From FEB-25 sp963822175 (lineage in GTDB: Bacteria > Chloroflexota > Anaerolineae > Anaerolineales > UBA4823), in assembly GCA_963822175.1 (NCBI GenBank), contig CAWGGJ010000008.1, positions 620,001 through 684,000 of the forward strand: a stretch of DNA of 64,000 nt, written 5' to 3'. Positions 53,660-61,988 of the stretch are shown here, in pieces. The notes beneath the pieces were generated by a model that worked only from the letters and a program-made list of their open reading frames with translations, ran no database searches and had not been told where the DNA came from. Numbering within the stretch: position 1 is the first letter of the stretch; each line of letters opens with the position of its first letter. The translations under genes and the position numbers were made by a program.

Positions 53660-53693
53660 AAGATGCTGCCTTTTTTAGTAAAGACAGCATCTT
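53660..53693 (-). terminator. Intrinsic terminator after jag
   Basis: A 9-bp perfect inverted repeat (AAGATGCTG / CAGCATCTT) with an inner CTTT/AAAG pair. On the minus strand the stem runs into TTTTGG, ending the rpmH-rnpA-yidD-yidC-jag operon before the kinase-parA-parB operon. Confidence 0.8.
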
Positions 53694-53703
53694 GTTGAAT
53701 AAG

Positions 53704-54477
53704 CTATTCTTTAGGGATGATCGTCACTTTACGATGTGGTTCTTCCCCAAGACTTTCGGTAGTGACGTGAGCATCATCCCGCAGTTCCATATGGATTATA
53801 CGCCGTTCATTGGGTGGCATGGGTTCGAGGGTTTGTTTCCGTCCGGTCTTGACTGCCTGTTCCGCAATGCGATGGGCAAGCTGACGGAGTTGCCGCTCAC
53901 GGCGGGTACGATATCCTTCCACGTCAAGGACAACAGTCAGGTTTTCCCCAAGCTCTTTGCTGATGATCAGGCGGGATATATATTGAAGCGCATTTAGTGT
54001 TTCTGATCGCTTACCAATTAATACACTCAAGTCTTTGCCAGTTATATCCACCAGGATGGCGCGGGTTCCACGGACGTCATCAACCTCCCCGAATGAAGCC
54101 GTCACTTCAGCCTGGATATCCATTTTCGCGAGCAGCTCGGTGACAGTTTCTTGGGCGACATGGAGAGAAATCTCTTCTTTTGTGTTTGCGGGCGGTATGC
54201 GAACAGGTTTGACGGTTAGTTCGTCCTCAGAAGTCTCTCCATAGGTAATATTATTAGTTGAGGATAATTCTGTATCGAATTCTTCCGGAATGTCTTGTTT
54301 TACGATCAGGCGGACACGCGCCTGGTGTGCTCCAAGGCCAAATAAACCGCGGCTTCCTTCATCTAATATCTCGATATCAACAGCATCACGGGTCAAATCC
54401 AATTCAGCCAGTCCTTTTTCGATGGCATCATTGATTGTTGGAGCGATTATTTCAATGGTCGCACGTTGTAGGTTCAT
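53704..54477 (-). CDS. jag: Jag/KhpB-family RNA-binding protein
   Basis: A 257-residue protein with all three family domains: a Jag-N domain (residues 1-55, ATIEIIAPTINDAIEKGLAE), a KH domain (about 130-190, with the DLSVLIGKRSETLNALQYIS loop), and an R3H domain (about 195-257; MPPNERRIIHMEL carries the Arg-x3-His). It follows yidC in the conserved order yidC-jag and is the last gene of the rpmH operon. In Firmicutes KhpB regulates cell elongation through RNA; the same is possible here. Confidence 0.93.
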   Translation of the reverse strand: MNLQRATIEIIAPTINDAIEKGLAELDLTRDAVDIEILDEGSRGLFGLGAHQARVRLIVKQDIPEEFDTELSSTNNITYGETSEDELTVKPVRIPPANTKEEISLHVAQETVTELLAKMDIQAEVTASFGEVDDVRGTRAILVDITGKDLSVLIGKRSETLNALQYISRLIISKELGENLTVVLDVEGYRTRRERQLRQLAHRIAEQAVKTGRKQTLEPMPPNERRIIHMELRDDAHVTTESLGEEPHRKVTIIPKE

Positions 54478-54513
54478 AAATAATTCCCAAATACCTTCAT
54501 CTTGCAGAAGAAT

Positions 54514-55303
54514 TTACTTTGCAGGAGCAGCTTTTTTCTTTGGAAGCAGGTTGCTCCAGGTTACCTTGCCCATGATCGCATACTGAGCAATACCAAGGAC
54601 ATTGCTCATAATAAAATACAATGCCAAACCTGAAGCCAAGGTGTATGAAATCCATCCCATCAAGATGGGCATATACAGGTTCATCATTTTTGACATTTGG
54701 GCACCCTGGTCGCCTGGATTTGCTGCCGGGGTCATCAGCTTGGATTGGAGCCAGGTGGTAATGACCACGATGATGGTCAAGATTGGTATAGGAATAACCA
54801 TCACCAATCGGTAAAATAAAAGGTGTTGACGAGGTTTCTGGTAATCCAAGGTTCATCCACAAGAACTGGCTATTCAATGGGATAAGTACAGAAGCAGGAA
54901 TGAAGGCATACAAATCACGGCTGAGGTTTAGTAGCTGGATGGGTGCTGAAGCCATGGCAAGCGAGATAGATTGATAGAGACCAATCATGATGGGGAACTG
55001 AATGACTAATGGCAGACAGGAACCAAGAGGATTGATGCCCATTTCCTTATATATTGCCATTTGTTCCTGGGCTAGTTTTTCCTTGTCGTCTTTATATTTC
55101 TTTTGTATTTCCTGCCACTTTTTGGATCCCTGCAGTTCCTGCATTTTCTGTTGCCCTTTCAATTGCTGGGCAGTGAGAGGGTAGGTGAGCAAGCGGATGA
55201 GAATAGTGAAAATGATGATCGCCAATCCGAAATTATTCAGGATCAGGTCATATATCCAGATCAGGACATTTACCATGGGTGAAAGAATGAACGTATTCCA
55301 CAT
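54514..55303 (-). CDS. yidC: Membrane protein insertase YidC (one single-base frameshift)
   Basis: Short YidC/Oxa1/Alb3 form (about 263 residues) without the large periplasmic domain of Gram-negative YidC. Start frame: TM helix VNVLIWIYDLILNNFGLAII, the cytoplasmic loop with LKGQQKMQELQG, and helices around LGSCLPLVIQFPIMIGLYQS; the Arg near TILIRLL is in the usual groove position. After FLWMNLGLPETSSTPFI the frame shifts: one T must be removed in the T-rich runs at 54811-54821 (AAAA runs on the plus strand) to join VMVIPIPILTIIVVITTW and the last two TM helices, ending KKKAAPAK. Probably a sequencing error in an essential gene. Confidence 0.9.
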
Positions 55304-55339
55304 AAGTAGTTATCTCCGTAGTCGTTTACGTAACTAGTC

Positions 55340-56416
55340 TTACTTTTTGGCTGGGGTGAATGTCCATTTCTGGTTGGCATCCATATTCATGGCAACCAGG
55401 AGTGAATCGAAATTGGTCGGTGCGACGAGGATTGTATCTCCCGTAATAACTGGAGACGAGTAGATCAGACCACCAATCACCTTACTGCTAAGCACGTCAC
55501 CATTGGTGCTAATGATAAACAATGAGTCACCTTCGGTGGTTAGATAAATCTTGTCATCAAGTACTACTGGCTTGTCGACAATTGTATTCTGCGGTTGAAT
55601 GCGCCATAAAGATGTACCATCAGTTGCGTTCACGGCATAAAAATATCCAGACAGATCACCAAAATATAGGACATCATTGGCGAGAACCGGTCCTGACCAA
55701 ACCCAATCTTCGGTTTTGAAACGCCAAAGGATCGTCCCACTTTTACTGTCAAGAGCGAGCATTTCACTGCCGAACGTCCCCACAAACAGAACTCCGTTTG
55801 AGCTGACTGCCGGTCCGCCAACCAATGCGCCATCAAGATCAGGGGTTTGCCACAATATGCGGCCTGTCTGGGCATCCATTGAATATACTGAATGGTCCAT
55901 GGAAGCGACGTATATGCATCCACAATCTGGATCTGTGGCTGGTTGTGCCCAGGCTGGTCCACCGGTTTCCTGCGACCAAACTTGTTTGCCATTCATATCT
56001 ATCGCATAAATGAAACCATCAGCTGATGGTTGATAGATCATCGTCTCTGTGACCAACGGGCTGCCAATCAACCGGTTTTTGGAACCACTGAAATTCCAAT
56101 TCTCCGAGCCGGTCTTCGGATTGAGACTGTAAAGTTTATAATCGTAACTGGGTACAATCAGTTGACCATCGGGAGTAAGAACCGGGGGAGTATAAAATGT
56201 AATTTTTGCATTTGGCTTGTCGGGATATCTCCAGTTCTCGCTTCCAGATTTAACATCAATTGCATACACCTGGCTACCAGCAGCCAGGTATGCAGTATCT
56301 GAGTCGTTGGTTAGTCCATGCCAGCTTGTGGAGGCATATGCTGCACTGTTGCAGGCACTGAGAAAGATGCTAATTAAAACAAAGGGTAGTAAAAGTAATA
56401 TTTTTTTTGATTTCAT
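55340..56416 (-). CDS. PQQ-like beta-propeller lipoprotein (BamB-like)
   Basis: A 358-residue lipoprotein: lipobox LSAC after a signal peptide (about residues 4-21), then seven or eight PQQ-type repeats with the W-x-(F/T)-x3 and Y-x-(V/A)-D/N-x-x-(T/S)-G pattern (for example YAIDVKSGSENWRYP, YSMDAQTGRILWQTP). BamB of Proteobacteria, an outer-membrane assembly factor, has this fold, but this organism group need not have a Bam machine. It is placed between yidD and yidC, where no gene normally intervenes, perhaps linking the propeller to membrane-protein insertion. That link is inference. Confidence 0.8.
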   Translation of the reverse strand: MKSKKILLLLPFVLISIFLSACNSAAYASTSWHGLTNDSDTAYLAAGSQVYAIDVKSGSENWRYPDKPNAKITFYTPPVLTPDGQLIVPSYDYKLYSLNPKTGSENWNFSGSKNRLIGSPLVTETMIYQPSADGFIYAIDMNGKQVWSQETGGPAWAQPATDPDCGCIYVASMDHSVYSMDAQTGRILWQTPDLDGALVGGPAVSSNGVLFVGTFGSEMLALDSKSGTILWRFKTEDWVWSGPVLANDVLYFGDLSGYFYAVNATDGTSLWRIQPQNTIVDKPVVLDDKIYLTTEGDSLFIISTNGDVLSSKVIGGLIYSSPVITGDTILVAPTNFDSLLVAMNMDANQKWTFTPAKK

Positions 56417-56428
56417 CGGTTATCTTTT

Positions 56429-56722
56429 CTATGGTACAGGATCAAAGCCGCCACGGTTGAAGGGGTTGCATCTTAAAATGCGCCAGGCAGCCATCAGGCT
56501 ACCTTTAATCGCACCATATTTATAGATCGCCTGATAGCCATAATGCGAGCATGTTGGGTAAAACCTGCATGACCCATTAGGTATGGTAGGCGAAATCACT
56601 TTTTGATAGGCACGAATCATGGCTAATAGTGGGAACCGCGGCAAGTTCCAGATTGTTATGGGTAGGTCACGCAATCGAGGTTCTTTATGATTTTCTGCCT
56701 CATGCAAAGTTTCATCGTTCAT
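56429..56722 (-). CDS. yidD: Membrane protein insertion efficiency factor YidD
   Basis: A 97-residue protein. The YidD core is at about residues 32-95: LLAMIRAYQKVISPTIPNGS, CRFYPTCSHYGYQAI and LMAAWRILRCNPF with the conserved Cys residues. The first 30 residues are an extra charged segment. It overlaps rnpA by 11 bases and follows the usual order rpmH-rnpA-yidD. Confidence 0.93.
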   Translation of the reverse strand: MNDETLHEAENHKEPRLRDLPITIWNLPRFPLLAMIRAYQKVISPTIPNGSCRFYPTCSHYGYQAIYKYGAIKGSLMAAWRILRCNPFNRGGFDPVP

Positions 56723-57062
56723 TATTATTGCTTATCAGGTTTGCTTTCGAGAAAAGCTGGACCAGACAATCCTCTATCTCAGACAATTTTGCAGTAAGTA
56801 TTGGGTTTCGCGCGATTAGAACTATATCCCAGTTAAGTTTCAACTTGGGTAGGATAGTTCGAACAGCTTCACGCAGCATTCGCTTAGCGCGATTTCTCTG
56901 TACCGCATTTCCGACTGACCGACCTGCCATCACTCCAATACGTTTTTGTTCATCCGCACCTGCCAGCACAACCAGCACAACAAGCGGGTGGGCATAAGAC
57001 TTGCCAAAACGCCTCACCCGCTTGAAATCGGTTGATTGTGTCAGACGAAAGTTGCGGTTCAC
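56712..57062 (-). CDS. rnpA: Ribonuclease P protein component
   Basis: A 116-residue RNase P protein needed with RnpB RNA for tRNA 5' maturation. It opens (M)NRNFRLTQSTDFKRVRRFG and carries the RNR signature: VGNAVQRNRAKRMLREAVR (about residues 50-68). The start is a GTG at 57062 that overlaps the rpmH stop by four bases (GTGA). The RnpB RNA gene is not in the window. Confidence 0.95.
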   Translation of the reverse strand: MNRNFRLTQSTDFKRVRRFGKSYAHPLVVLVVLAGADEQKRIGVMAGRSVGNAVQRNRAKRMLREAVRTILPKLKLNWDIVLIARNPILTAKLSEIEDCLVQLFSKANLISNNNER

Positions 57063-57235
57063 CCACGCCAGTTAATCTTCTTCACGTGGTTGTTCATGTT
57101 GACGGTTAGTCGATATCGTCCTTTTAACCGCCGTGCTTTCAATACTTTTCTTCCATCAGCTGTAGACATTCGTTGCCTAAAACCATGAACGCGCACACGG
57201 CGACGAATTTTGGGTTGATAAGTTCGCTTTGGCAT
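57059..57235 (-). CDS. rpmH: 50S ribosomal protein L34
   Basis: A 58-residue protein read directly from the minus strand: MPKRTYQPKIRRRVRVHGFR, then QRMSTADGRKVLKARRLKGR and YRLTVNMNNHVKKINWRG. The core is typical L34 (KRTYQPxxRRRxRxHGFRxRM). It is longer than the usual 44-46 residues by a C-terminal tail of about 12 residues that overlaps the start of rnpA. It heads the rnpA-yidD-yidC-jag operon. Confidence 0.95.
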   Translation of the reverse strand: MPKRTYQPKIRRRVRVHGFRQRMSTADGRKVLKARRLKGRYRLTVNMNNHVKKINWRG

Positions 57236-57314
57236 TCTGTATTACCTAAATCCTTTTTATGTAATTAACCACTAATAAAACGATTTTCGATTATACCCGA
57301 TGGATGGGCTTTGG

Positions 57315-58349
57315 TCAAACATCAATCTGCGGATTATCGGAGGACTCTGGTTTTACTCCCACTCTTTCCAATGCACGCAGGGAAAACATTCCAAATAACA
57401 AGGGGATCCAGAATGTGATTCCCCGGAAACTCAGTGTGATTACTGCAGCATCTTCCAATGAAATATACATTGAGGTCAATGCAAGGGTAAGAGCACCTTC
57501 AACAACTCCAATCCCAGCGGGGGTCGGAGAGATAATCACGAATAATGAGCTAATGCTAAAACAGGCGATGATCGTTCCGATGGAAATTGGCACTTTAAAG
57601 GCCAGGAAAATCAGGGTGAGAATGACAATCTGAAAAGCCTTATTTGTAAATGCCAGTAATAATGGCAGGAGCATAGCCCTTGGCCGGCTGCGCATTTGTA
57701 CCAAACCTTCTGCAGCGTCGTGAGCAAATTCGTGTGCCCGTTGTTCTGAAAGGTAATCACGATGAATCAAAGGACGAGCGAGTTTATTGAAAAAACGTGC
57801 CATTTTTGCTAATGCATTCCCCAACGCAACAGCTGATTGCATGCCAAGGTTCAACAAATAGGCGAATAACATGGCTAATGCAATTAATGCGATTGAGGCG
57901 ATGATCACGATTAACGTAAGGTCATTACGGCGGATCAGGATGACTAAACCCACCAGGAGGATGCTGATCAATCCCAGATAATCGAATAACAAAAAAACCC
58001 CACCTGCCACTGCAGCCCGGGCAGAAGAATAATTCCTCCGCTTTGCTTCACTGACAAAGATTGCCACCCCGCTAACCCCTCCAGAAGGTGCAACTACATT
58101 GGCAAAATTTGCAGCAGTCACCATGAGAGCCAATGTTCCGATCTGCTCTTGGATCCCCATAGCACGGTAAATTGCCTGAAATGATGCTCCAGCATTAAGT
58201 ACCCACAAGCACTCGACAATGAGCGCAAGACCGATATACCACCATATTCCTCTTTGAAGCGTCTCTGCAATAGATTTAAGCTCGGAAAATCTCCCGACAA
58301 CAAAAATAAATCCCAGGAACAATGCAAGCGCGAGGATAAAATTTCGCAT
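57315..58349 (-). CDS. Lysylphosphatidylglycerol synthase TM-region (UPF0104/flippase-like) membrane protein
   Basis: A 344-residue polytopic protein with about eight TM helices. The conserved GGVSGVAIFV segment near residue 95 and the late SPTPAGIGVVEGALTLALTS (near residue 275) mark the UPF0104/LPG_synthase_TM family. The C-terminal catalytic domain of MprF is absent, so a flippase-like or unknown lipid role is likely. It stands upstream of rpmH in the same direction. Confidence 0.82.
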   Translation of the reverse strand: MRNFILALALFLGFIFVVGRFSELKSIAETLQRGIWWYIGLALIVECLWVLNAGASFQAIYRAMGIQEQIGTLALMVTAANFANVVAPSGGVSGVAIFVSEAKRRNYSSARAAVAGGVFLLFDYLGLISILLVGLVILIRRNDLTLIVIIASIALIALAMLFAYLLNLGMQSAVALGNALAKMARFFNKLARPLIHRDYLSEQRAHEFAHDAAEGLVQMRSRPRAMLLPLLLAFTNKAFQIVILTLIFLAFKVPISIGTIIACFSISSLFVIISPTPAGIGVVEGALTLALTSMYISLEDAAVITLSFRGITFWIPLLFGMFSLRALERVGVKPESSDNPQIDV

Positions 58350-58420
58350 ATTTTGGATTATACCAACCTTCGAGGGGGATAACTGCTTAATCCCAACTGA
58401 AGATTGGTATCCAGGCAGTA

Positions 58421-59116
58421 TTACCGCCTCCGCCCGCTCACTCCACCGACCATGGAAATAAAATAAAGTAGCTGCATTACGGCGGCAAACAATCCCGCCA
58501 CGTAGGTCAAGGCTGCTGCATTTAAAACATTATTCACTCCCCGTCGTTCATCCTCACCAGCAATCATACCTGTATTGGTTAGTAACTGTTTGGCACGGGA
58601 GGATGCGTTAAGCTCGACAGGAAGGGTTGCCAGGGCAAATAGGGCTCCTCCTGAAAAGACAAGCACTCCCAACCAGGCCAGGTTTGTCATACGCAGGATC
58701 AATCCAATGAAGATCAAGATCCATCCCAGGTAGGAGCCAATATTGACAGCTGGAACCATTGCAGCTCTCAGTCGTAGAGGGAAGTATCCATCACGATCTT
58801 GCATGGCATGACCAAGCTCATGAGCTGTAATTGCCAGTGCAGCCACGGAGGAGCTATTATAAACACCCTCTGAGAGATGCAGAACTTTTTGGCGAGGATC
58901 ATAGTTATCCGTGAGTTTCCCGTGAACACCTTCTACATCAACATCCAATCCCCCGGCAGAAATCAATCGTTGAGCTACCTCGGCTCCTGTCAACCGGCTC
59001 CGTGCCATTATCTGGCTCCATTTTCGATATGCACTATTCACATATCCTTGAGTAACCAGCATCAAAATAATGGCTGGTAACATATAAATCATGTATGTTG
59101 GGTCAAAGAATAACAT
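58421..59116 (-). CDS. Membrane zinc metallopeptidase (YugP family)
   Basis: A 231-residue protein. An N-terminal TM helix (about 7-25) is followed by the soluble part with HLSEGVYNSSSVAALAITAHELGHAMQ, the zinc-binding HELGH (near residue 105). Then come three TM helices (about 125-165, 205-225) with the ASSRAKQLL region between. Length and motifs fit the YugP/neutral zinc metallopeptidase-2 family, of unclear function. Confidence 0.88.
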   Translation of the reverse strand: MLFFDPTYMIYMLPAIILMLVTQGYVNSAYRKWSQIMARSRLTGAEVAQRLISAGGLDVDVEGVHGKLTDNYDPRQKVLHLSEGVYNSSSVAALAITAHELGHAMQDRDGYFPLRLRAAMVPAVNIGSYLGWILIFIGLILRMTNLAWLGVLVFSGGALFALATLPVELNASSRAKQLLTNTGMIAGEDERRGVNNVLNAAALTYVAGLFAAVMQLLYFISMVGGVSGRRR

Positions 59117-59194
59117 TTGGTACCTCCTACCTCCTACCTTGTGCCTTACATTATTTACCGTTCTATTCTTACTAAAGTTTCATCACCGATTACT

Positions 59195-60406
59195 TCACGG
59201 TTGTGAAAGTATTTCAACTGCACGATCTAGCTGCGCGTCAATCCCAGCTTGGGCGTCTGTGTCTGTAATTGTGACTTCAACGTCGGGTGTTAGGCCTGCA
59301 CCAGTGACATTACGACCATTGGGAGTGAGCCAGCGGGCAATCGTTACCCTGACTGCCCCTTCGTCGTCGGATAATGAAATCCAATTTTGGACGGTGCCTT
59401 TACCATATGTGGTTACTCCTACCAGCTGAGCCCTTCCACGGTCCTGTAATGCACCTGCCACCAATTCAGACGCGGATGCTGACCATTCGTTCACCAGCAC
59501 AACCATCGGTATTTTTGTCGCGATCCCATCACCCGATACGTTGAATGTGTCACGGGTTCCATCACCATATTCTTCAAATGCTACCACCCCATCTGGCAGA
59601 AATTCTGAGCCTACCTCTATCGCAGCATTGAGAAAACCACCCGAGTTATATCGCAAATCCAAGATCAAGCCTTTGGGATTTTGGGCCATTAAATCTTGTA
59701 ATGCAGCGTTGATTTCATCACCAGTCGTATTGCTGAATTGGTTTAAACGAAGGTAGGCGATTTCATTGTCCAGCATACGATACTCAGTGCTGGGGATGGA
59801 TATCTGGGCGCGAGTGATTGGAACATCGAATGGTTGTTCGACCCCTTCTCGCATAACGGTAAGGATCACCTGGGTACCAGCTTCACCCAAAACTTTTTGC
59901 CGAGCCAGCTCAGGTAGTGTCCCGGTCATGTCAACACCATCGATGGCAATGATCTGGTCCCCTGCCTTCAATCCTGCCACCTCAGCGGGGGAATCTTTCA
60001 TCGGTTCAGTAATGGTCAAAAATTCACCCTCCGTGTTGACCCAGGCACCAATCCCCGAATATCCCTCAAGCGGAGCGGTGGCATCACTATATTCAGCTGG
60101 ATCCATGTACGCCGAATGGGGATCATCGAGGGATTCCATCATGCCCCGAATTGCACCTTGCATCATTTTTTCATCATCAACTGGCTGAACCAGGTACTGG
60201 TCATGTACGATATCCCACGCTTCCCAAAATGGTTTAAAAAGCTGGTCATTATCTTCTGATACCACAGTACTGGAATTGGAAGCTATTTGTAGCGGTAGAT
60301 TATTACTAAAACGACCAGCAATGAAACCTAATGCCAGACATCCGACGATTAAAACCACAATCACACAGCCGATGAGGATCTTATTAAAACTACGACCTTG
60401 TTCCAT
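59195..60406 (-). CDS. C-terminal processing peptidase (S41 family, CtpA-like)
   Basis: A 403-residue exported protease. TM/signal segment (about residues 9-32); PDZ domain (about 105-190: MKDSPAEVAGLKAGDQIIAI); S41 core with LILDLRYNSGGFL, the catalytic Ser in NEWSASASELVAGALQ and the Lys in TTYGKGTVQNW. The Ser/Lys dyad is complete. It likely trims or degrades exported proteins. Confidence 0.93.
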   Translation of the reverse strand: MEQGRSFNKILIGCVIVVLIVGCLALGFIAGRFSNNLPLQIASNSSTVVSEDNDQLFKPFWEAWDIVHDQYLVQPVDDEKMMQGAIRGMMESLDDPHSAYMDPAEYSDATAPLEGYSGIGAWVNTEGEFLTITEPMKDSPAEVAGLKAGDQIIAIDGVDMTGTLPELARQKVLGEAGTQVILTVMREGVEQPFDVPITRAQISIPSTEYRMLDNEIAYLRLNQFSNTTGDEINAALQDLMAQNPKGLILDLRYNSGGFLNAAIEVGSEFLPDGVVAFEEYGDGTRDTFNVSGDGIATKIPMVVLVNEWSASASELVAGALQDRGRAQLVGVTTYGKGTVQNWISLSDDEGAVRVTIARWLTPNGRNVTGAGLTPDVEVTITDTDAQAGIDAQLDRAVEILSQP

Positions 60407-60467
60407 TTGAACTCCTGAATTAAAAGATAGTATATTCCAATATTATTTGAAGATTATCATAATTGGG

Positions 60468-61298
60468 TTAGAACGATTTAATATGGTGGGAAAGGTATGC
60501 ATCAAATGAAACCTGGTCACTGACTTGTTCTGTGTATTCGAGAATTGCCTCTGCGTCCAGTGGATATAAGGGATGGCAGGAGGTCGGTGCTGCTCCCTTT
60601 GGCGCAAGGACAACTGCATGAACACATGGGGATACCAGGTCAGCTTTGGATAGCTCGGGTACGATCTCTTCTGCGGTAATGATCACCTTGTGCGCTGTCA
60701 GGCTTAGTTCGATGTCCACACCCTTATTATCACCAATCTGTGCATTTCCATCCTGATCAGCTTTCAATGCATGAATCACAGCAACATCTGGTTGGATGGA
60801 TGGAAATGCCACCAATTCTTCCCCACTGTATGGATCGATAATTGTTCGTACATCGGGGCGAAGGCGGAGGAGATCAGTTCCAAGCCAACCGAGACCGGGC
60901 ATGAATCCTACTGATGCCATCTGGGCACGTAATCCCATCGAAATGCTGGTTTCAGTTTCTTCAATAATATCTATCAATCCATTATTTGAAAATTCGGTAA
61001 ACATGGGAGCAAACCCAAAGATTTCAAGACCGAAGTAACATGTCCGCACCTTAGTGACCAGTCCTGACCCGACCAACAGGTCACTTTCATATCCAGCAGT
61101 GAAAGCCAACAATGTCAGATCTAAAGGTTTTCCAGACAGATGGTGTCTTTGGATCAATGCCCGCACAAATGCGACTGGTCGCCGGTACAAGGTCATGCCA
61201 CCCAACGCCAACGTGCAACCTGGTTCAACCAGCTCAATTGCTTTTTGCATCGTAATGACTTTACCAGGCATAGAAATATTCAATCCCCCGTTAACCAT
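60468..61298 (-). CDS. CoA-transferase family I subunit A-like protein, apparently single
   Basis: A 276-residue protein resembling the alpha subunit of family I CoA-transferases such as glutaconate CoA-transferase (LEPGCTLALGGMTLYRRPVA-like start, FNGL-type loop, DGNAQIGDNKGVDIELSLTA). Family I needs a beta subunit carrying the catalytic Glu, but none is beside it: the next gene upstream is a HAD phosphatase. The start is uncertain: ATG 61298 overlaps the HAD gene by 19 bases, and ATG 61271 (MPGKVITMQ) matches family starts better. Substrate is unknown. Confidence 0.75.
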   Translation of the reverse strand: MVNGGLNISMPGKVITMQKAIELVEPGCTLALGGMTLYRRPVAFVRALIQRHHLSGKPLDLTLLAFTAGYESDLLVGSGLVTKVRTCYFGLEIFGFAPMFTEFSNNGLIDIIEETETSISMGLRAQMASVGFMPGLGWLGTDLLRLRPDVRTIIDPYSGEELVAFPSIQPDVAVIHALKADQDGNAQIGDNKGVDIELSLTAHKVIITAEEIVPELSKADLVSPCVHAVVLAPKGAAPTSCHPLYPLDAEAILEYTEQVSDQVSFDAYLSHHIKSF

Positions 61299-61930
61299 AA
61301 TTCTGGCACATTTTCCTTGAGGTAGTGGAGGCTGGAGATGCTTCGATCAGCAGCAGGCTCAATGCCATTTTTCCCTACCAATACGGTGTAAAAACCCAGT
61401 TCATGGGCAGGATTTAGATTTCGTAATGAATCATCAAAAATGACGCATCGGGTTGGATCTTCGTCACCAGCGACAATTTGTGCCCGTTGGTAGGCAATTA
61501 TTTCAGGTTTACAGGCGAAATCAACCGCACGAATATCGATGATTCCGGCGAAACAATCCTGGATACCAAGAATATTCAAGACCCTGCCAGCATGTTTATC
61601 ATCTGCATTGGTAAAAATCCATCGCCGTTGGGGTAAGCTAAATAAAATCTTACGCAGCTCAGGGTCGGGCTTGATATATTTTTCAAGGGGAAGATCATGA
61701 ACATAAGCAAGATACTCGTCTGCATCCACTTCGTAATGAGCTTGTAGACCGCGTAATGTCGTACCATACTGCTCCAGGTAACTTTGCCGTAATTTTATGA
61801 TCTCCGGAAGTGGTAGATCAATAATCATCTGCATGTATTCATTCATTCGTTGGCGAATCGCATCCCATAAACCACTGCTGGGAGGATAGAGAGTATCATC
61901 TAAGTCGAAGTATAGGCTGGTGAAAGACAT
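61280..61930 (-). CDS. HAD-superfamily pyrimidine-nucleotidase-like phosphatase
   Basis: A 216-residue HAD phosphatase. Motif I is FDLDDTLYPP (residues about 8-17), a cap domain is residues about 20-90, motif II is IFTNADDKHAG, and motif IV is VIFDDSLRNLNPAHELG. It is most like the plant/yeast and bacterial pyrimidine 5'-nucleotidase group. The ATG at 61930 is used because the conserved start lies there and TATAAT ends seven bases upstream; the open frame continues to 62002 but has no support. The message is probably leaderless. Confidence 0.83.
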   Translation of the reverse strand: MSFTSLYFDLDDTLYPPSSGLWDAIRQRMNEYMQMIIDLPLPEIIKLRQSYLEQYGTTLRGLQAHYEVDADEYLAYVHDLPLEKYIKPDPELRKILFSLPQRRWIFTNADDKHAGRVLNILGIQDCFAGIIDIRAVDFACKPEIIAYQRAQIVAGDEDPTRCVIFDDSLRNLNPAHELGFYTVLVGKNGIEPAADRSISSLHYLKENVPELWLTGD

Positions 61931-61937
61931 GCTGAGT

Positions 61938-61982
61938 ATTATACGGGATATTGAGTGAAAAGCTACCCCTTTGTTATATAAT
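61938..61982. promoter_or_regulatory. Divergent promoters with leaderless-type spacing
   Basis: Two TATAAT boxes face outward: 61943-61938 on the minus strand (HAD gene, ATG seven bases downstream) and 61977-61982 on the plus strand (mutL, GTG six bases downstream). Transcription should start at or near each start codon. Neither start has a Shine-Dalgarno sequence and no clear -35 box stands at 16-18 bases in either direction, so both messages look leaderless. Confidence 0.5.
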
Positions 61983-61988
61983 ACCCCT

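Noticed and set aside
57236..57314. Replication origin near rpmH-parAB
   Set aside because: No dnaA gene and no cluster of TTATCCACA-like boxes could be found; the gap upstream of rpmH is only 79 bases.
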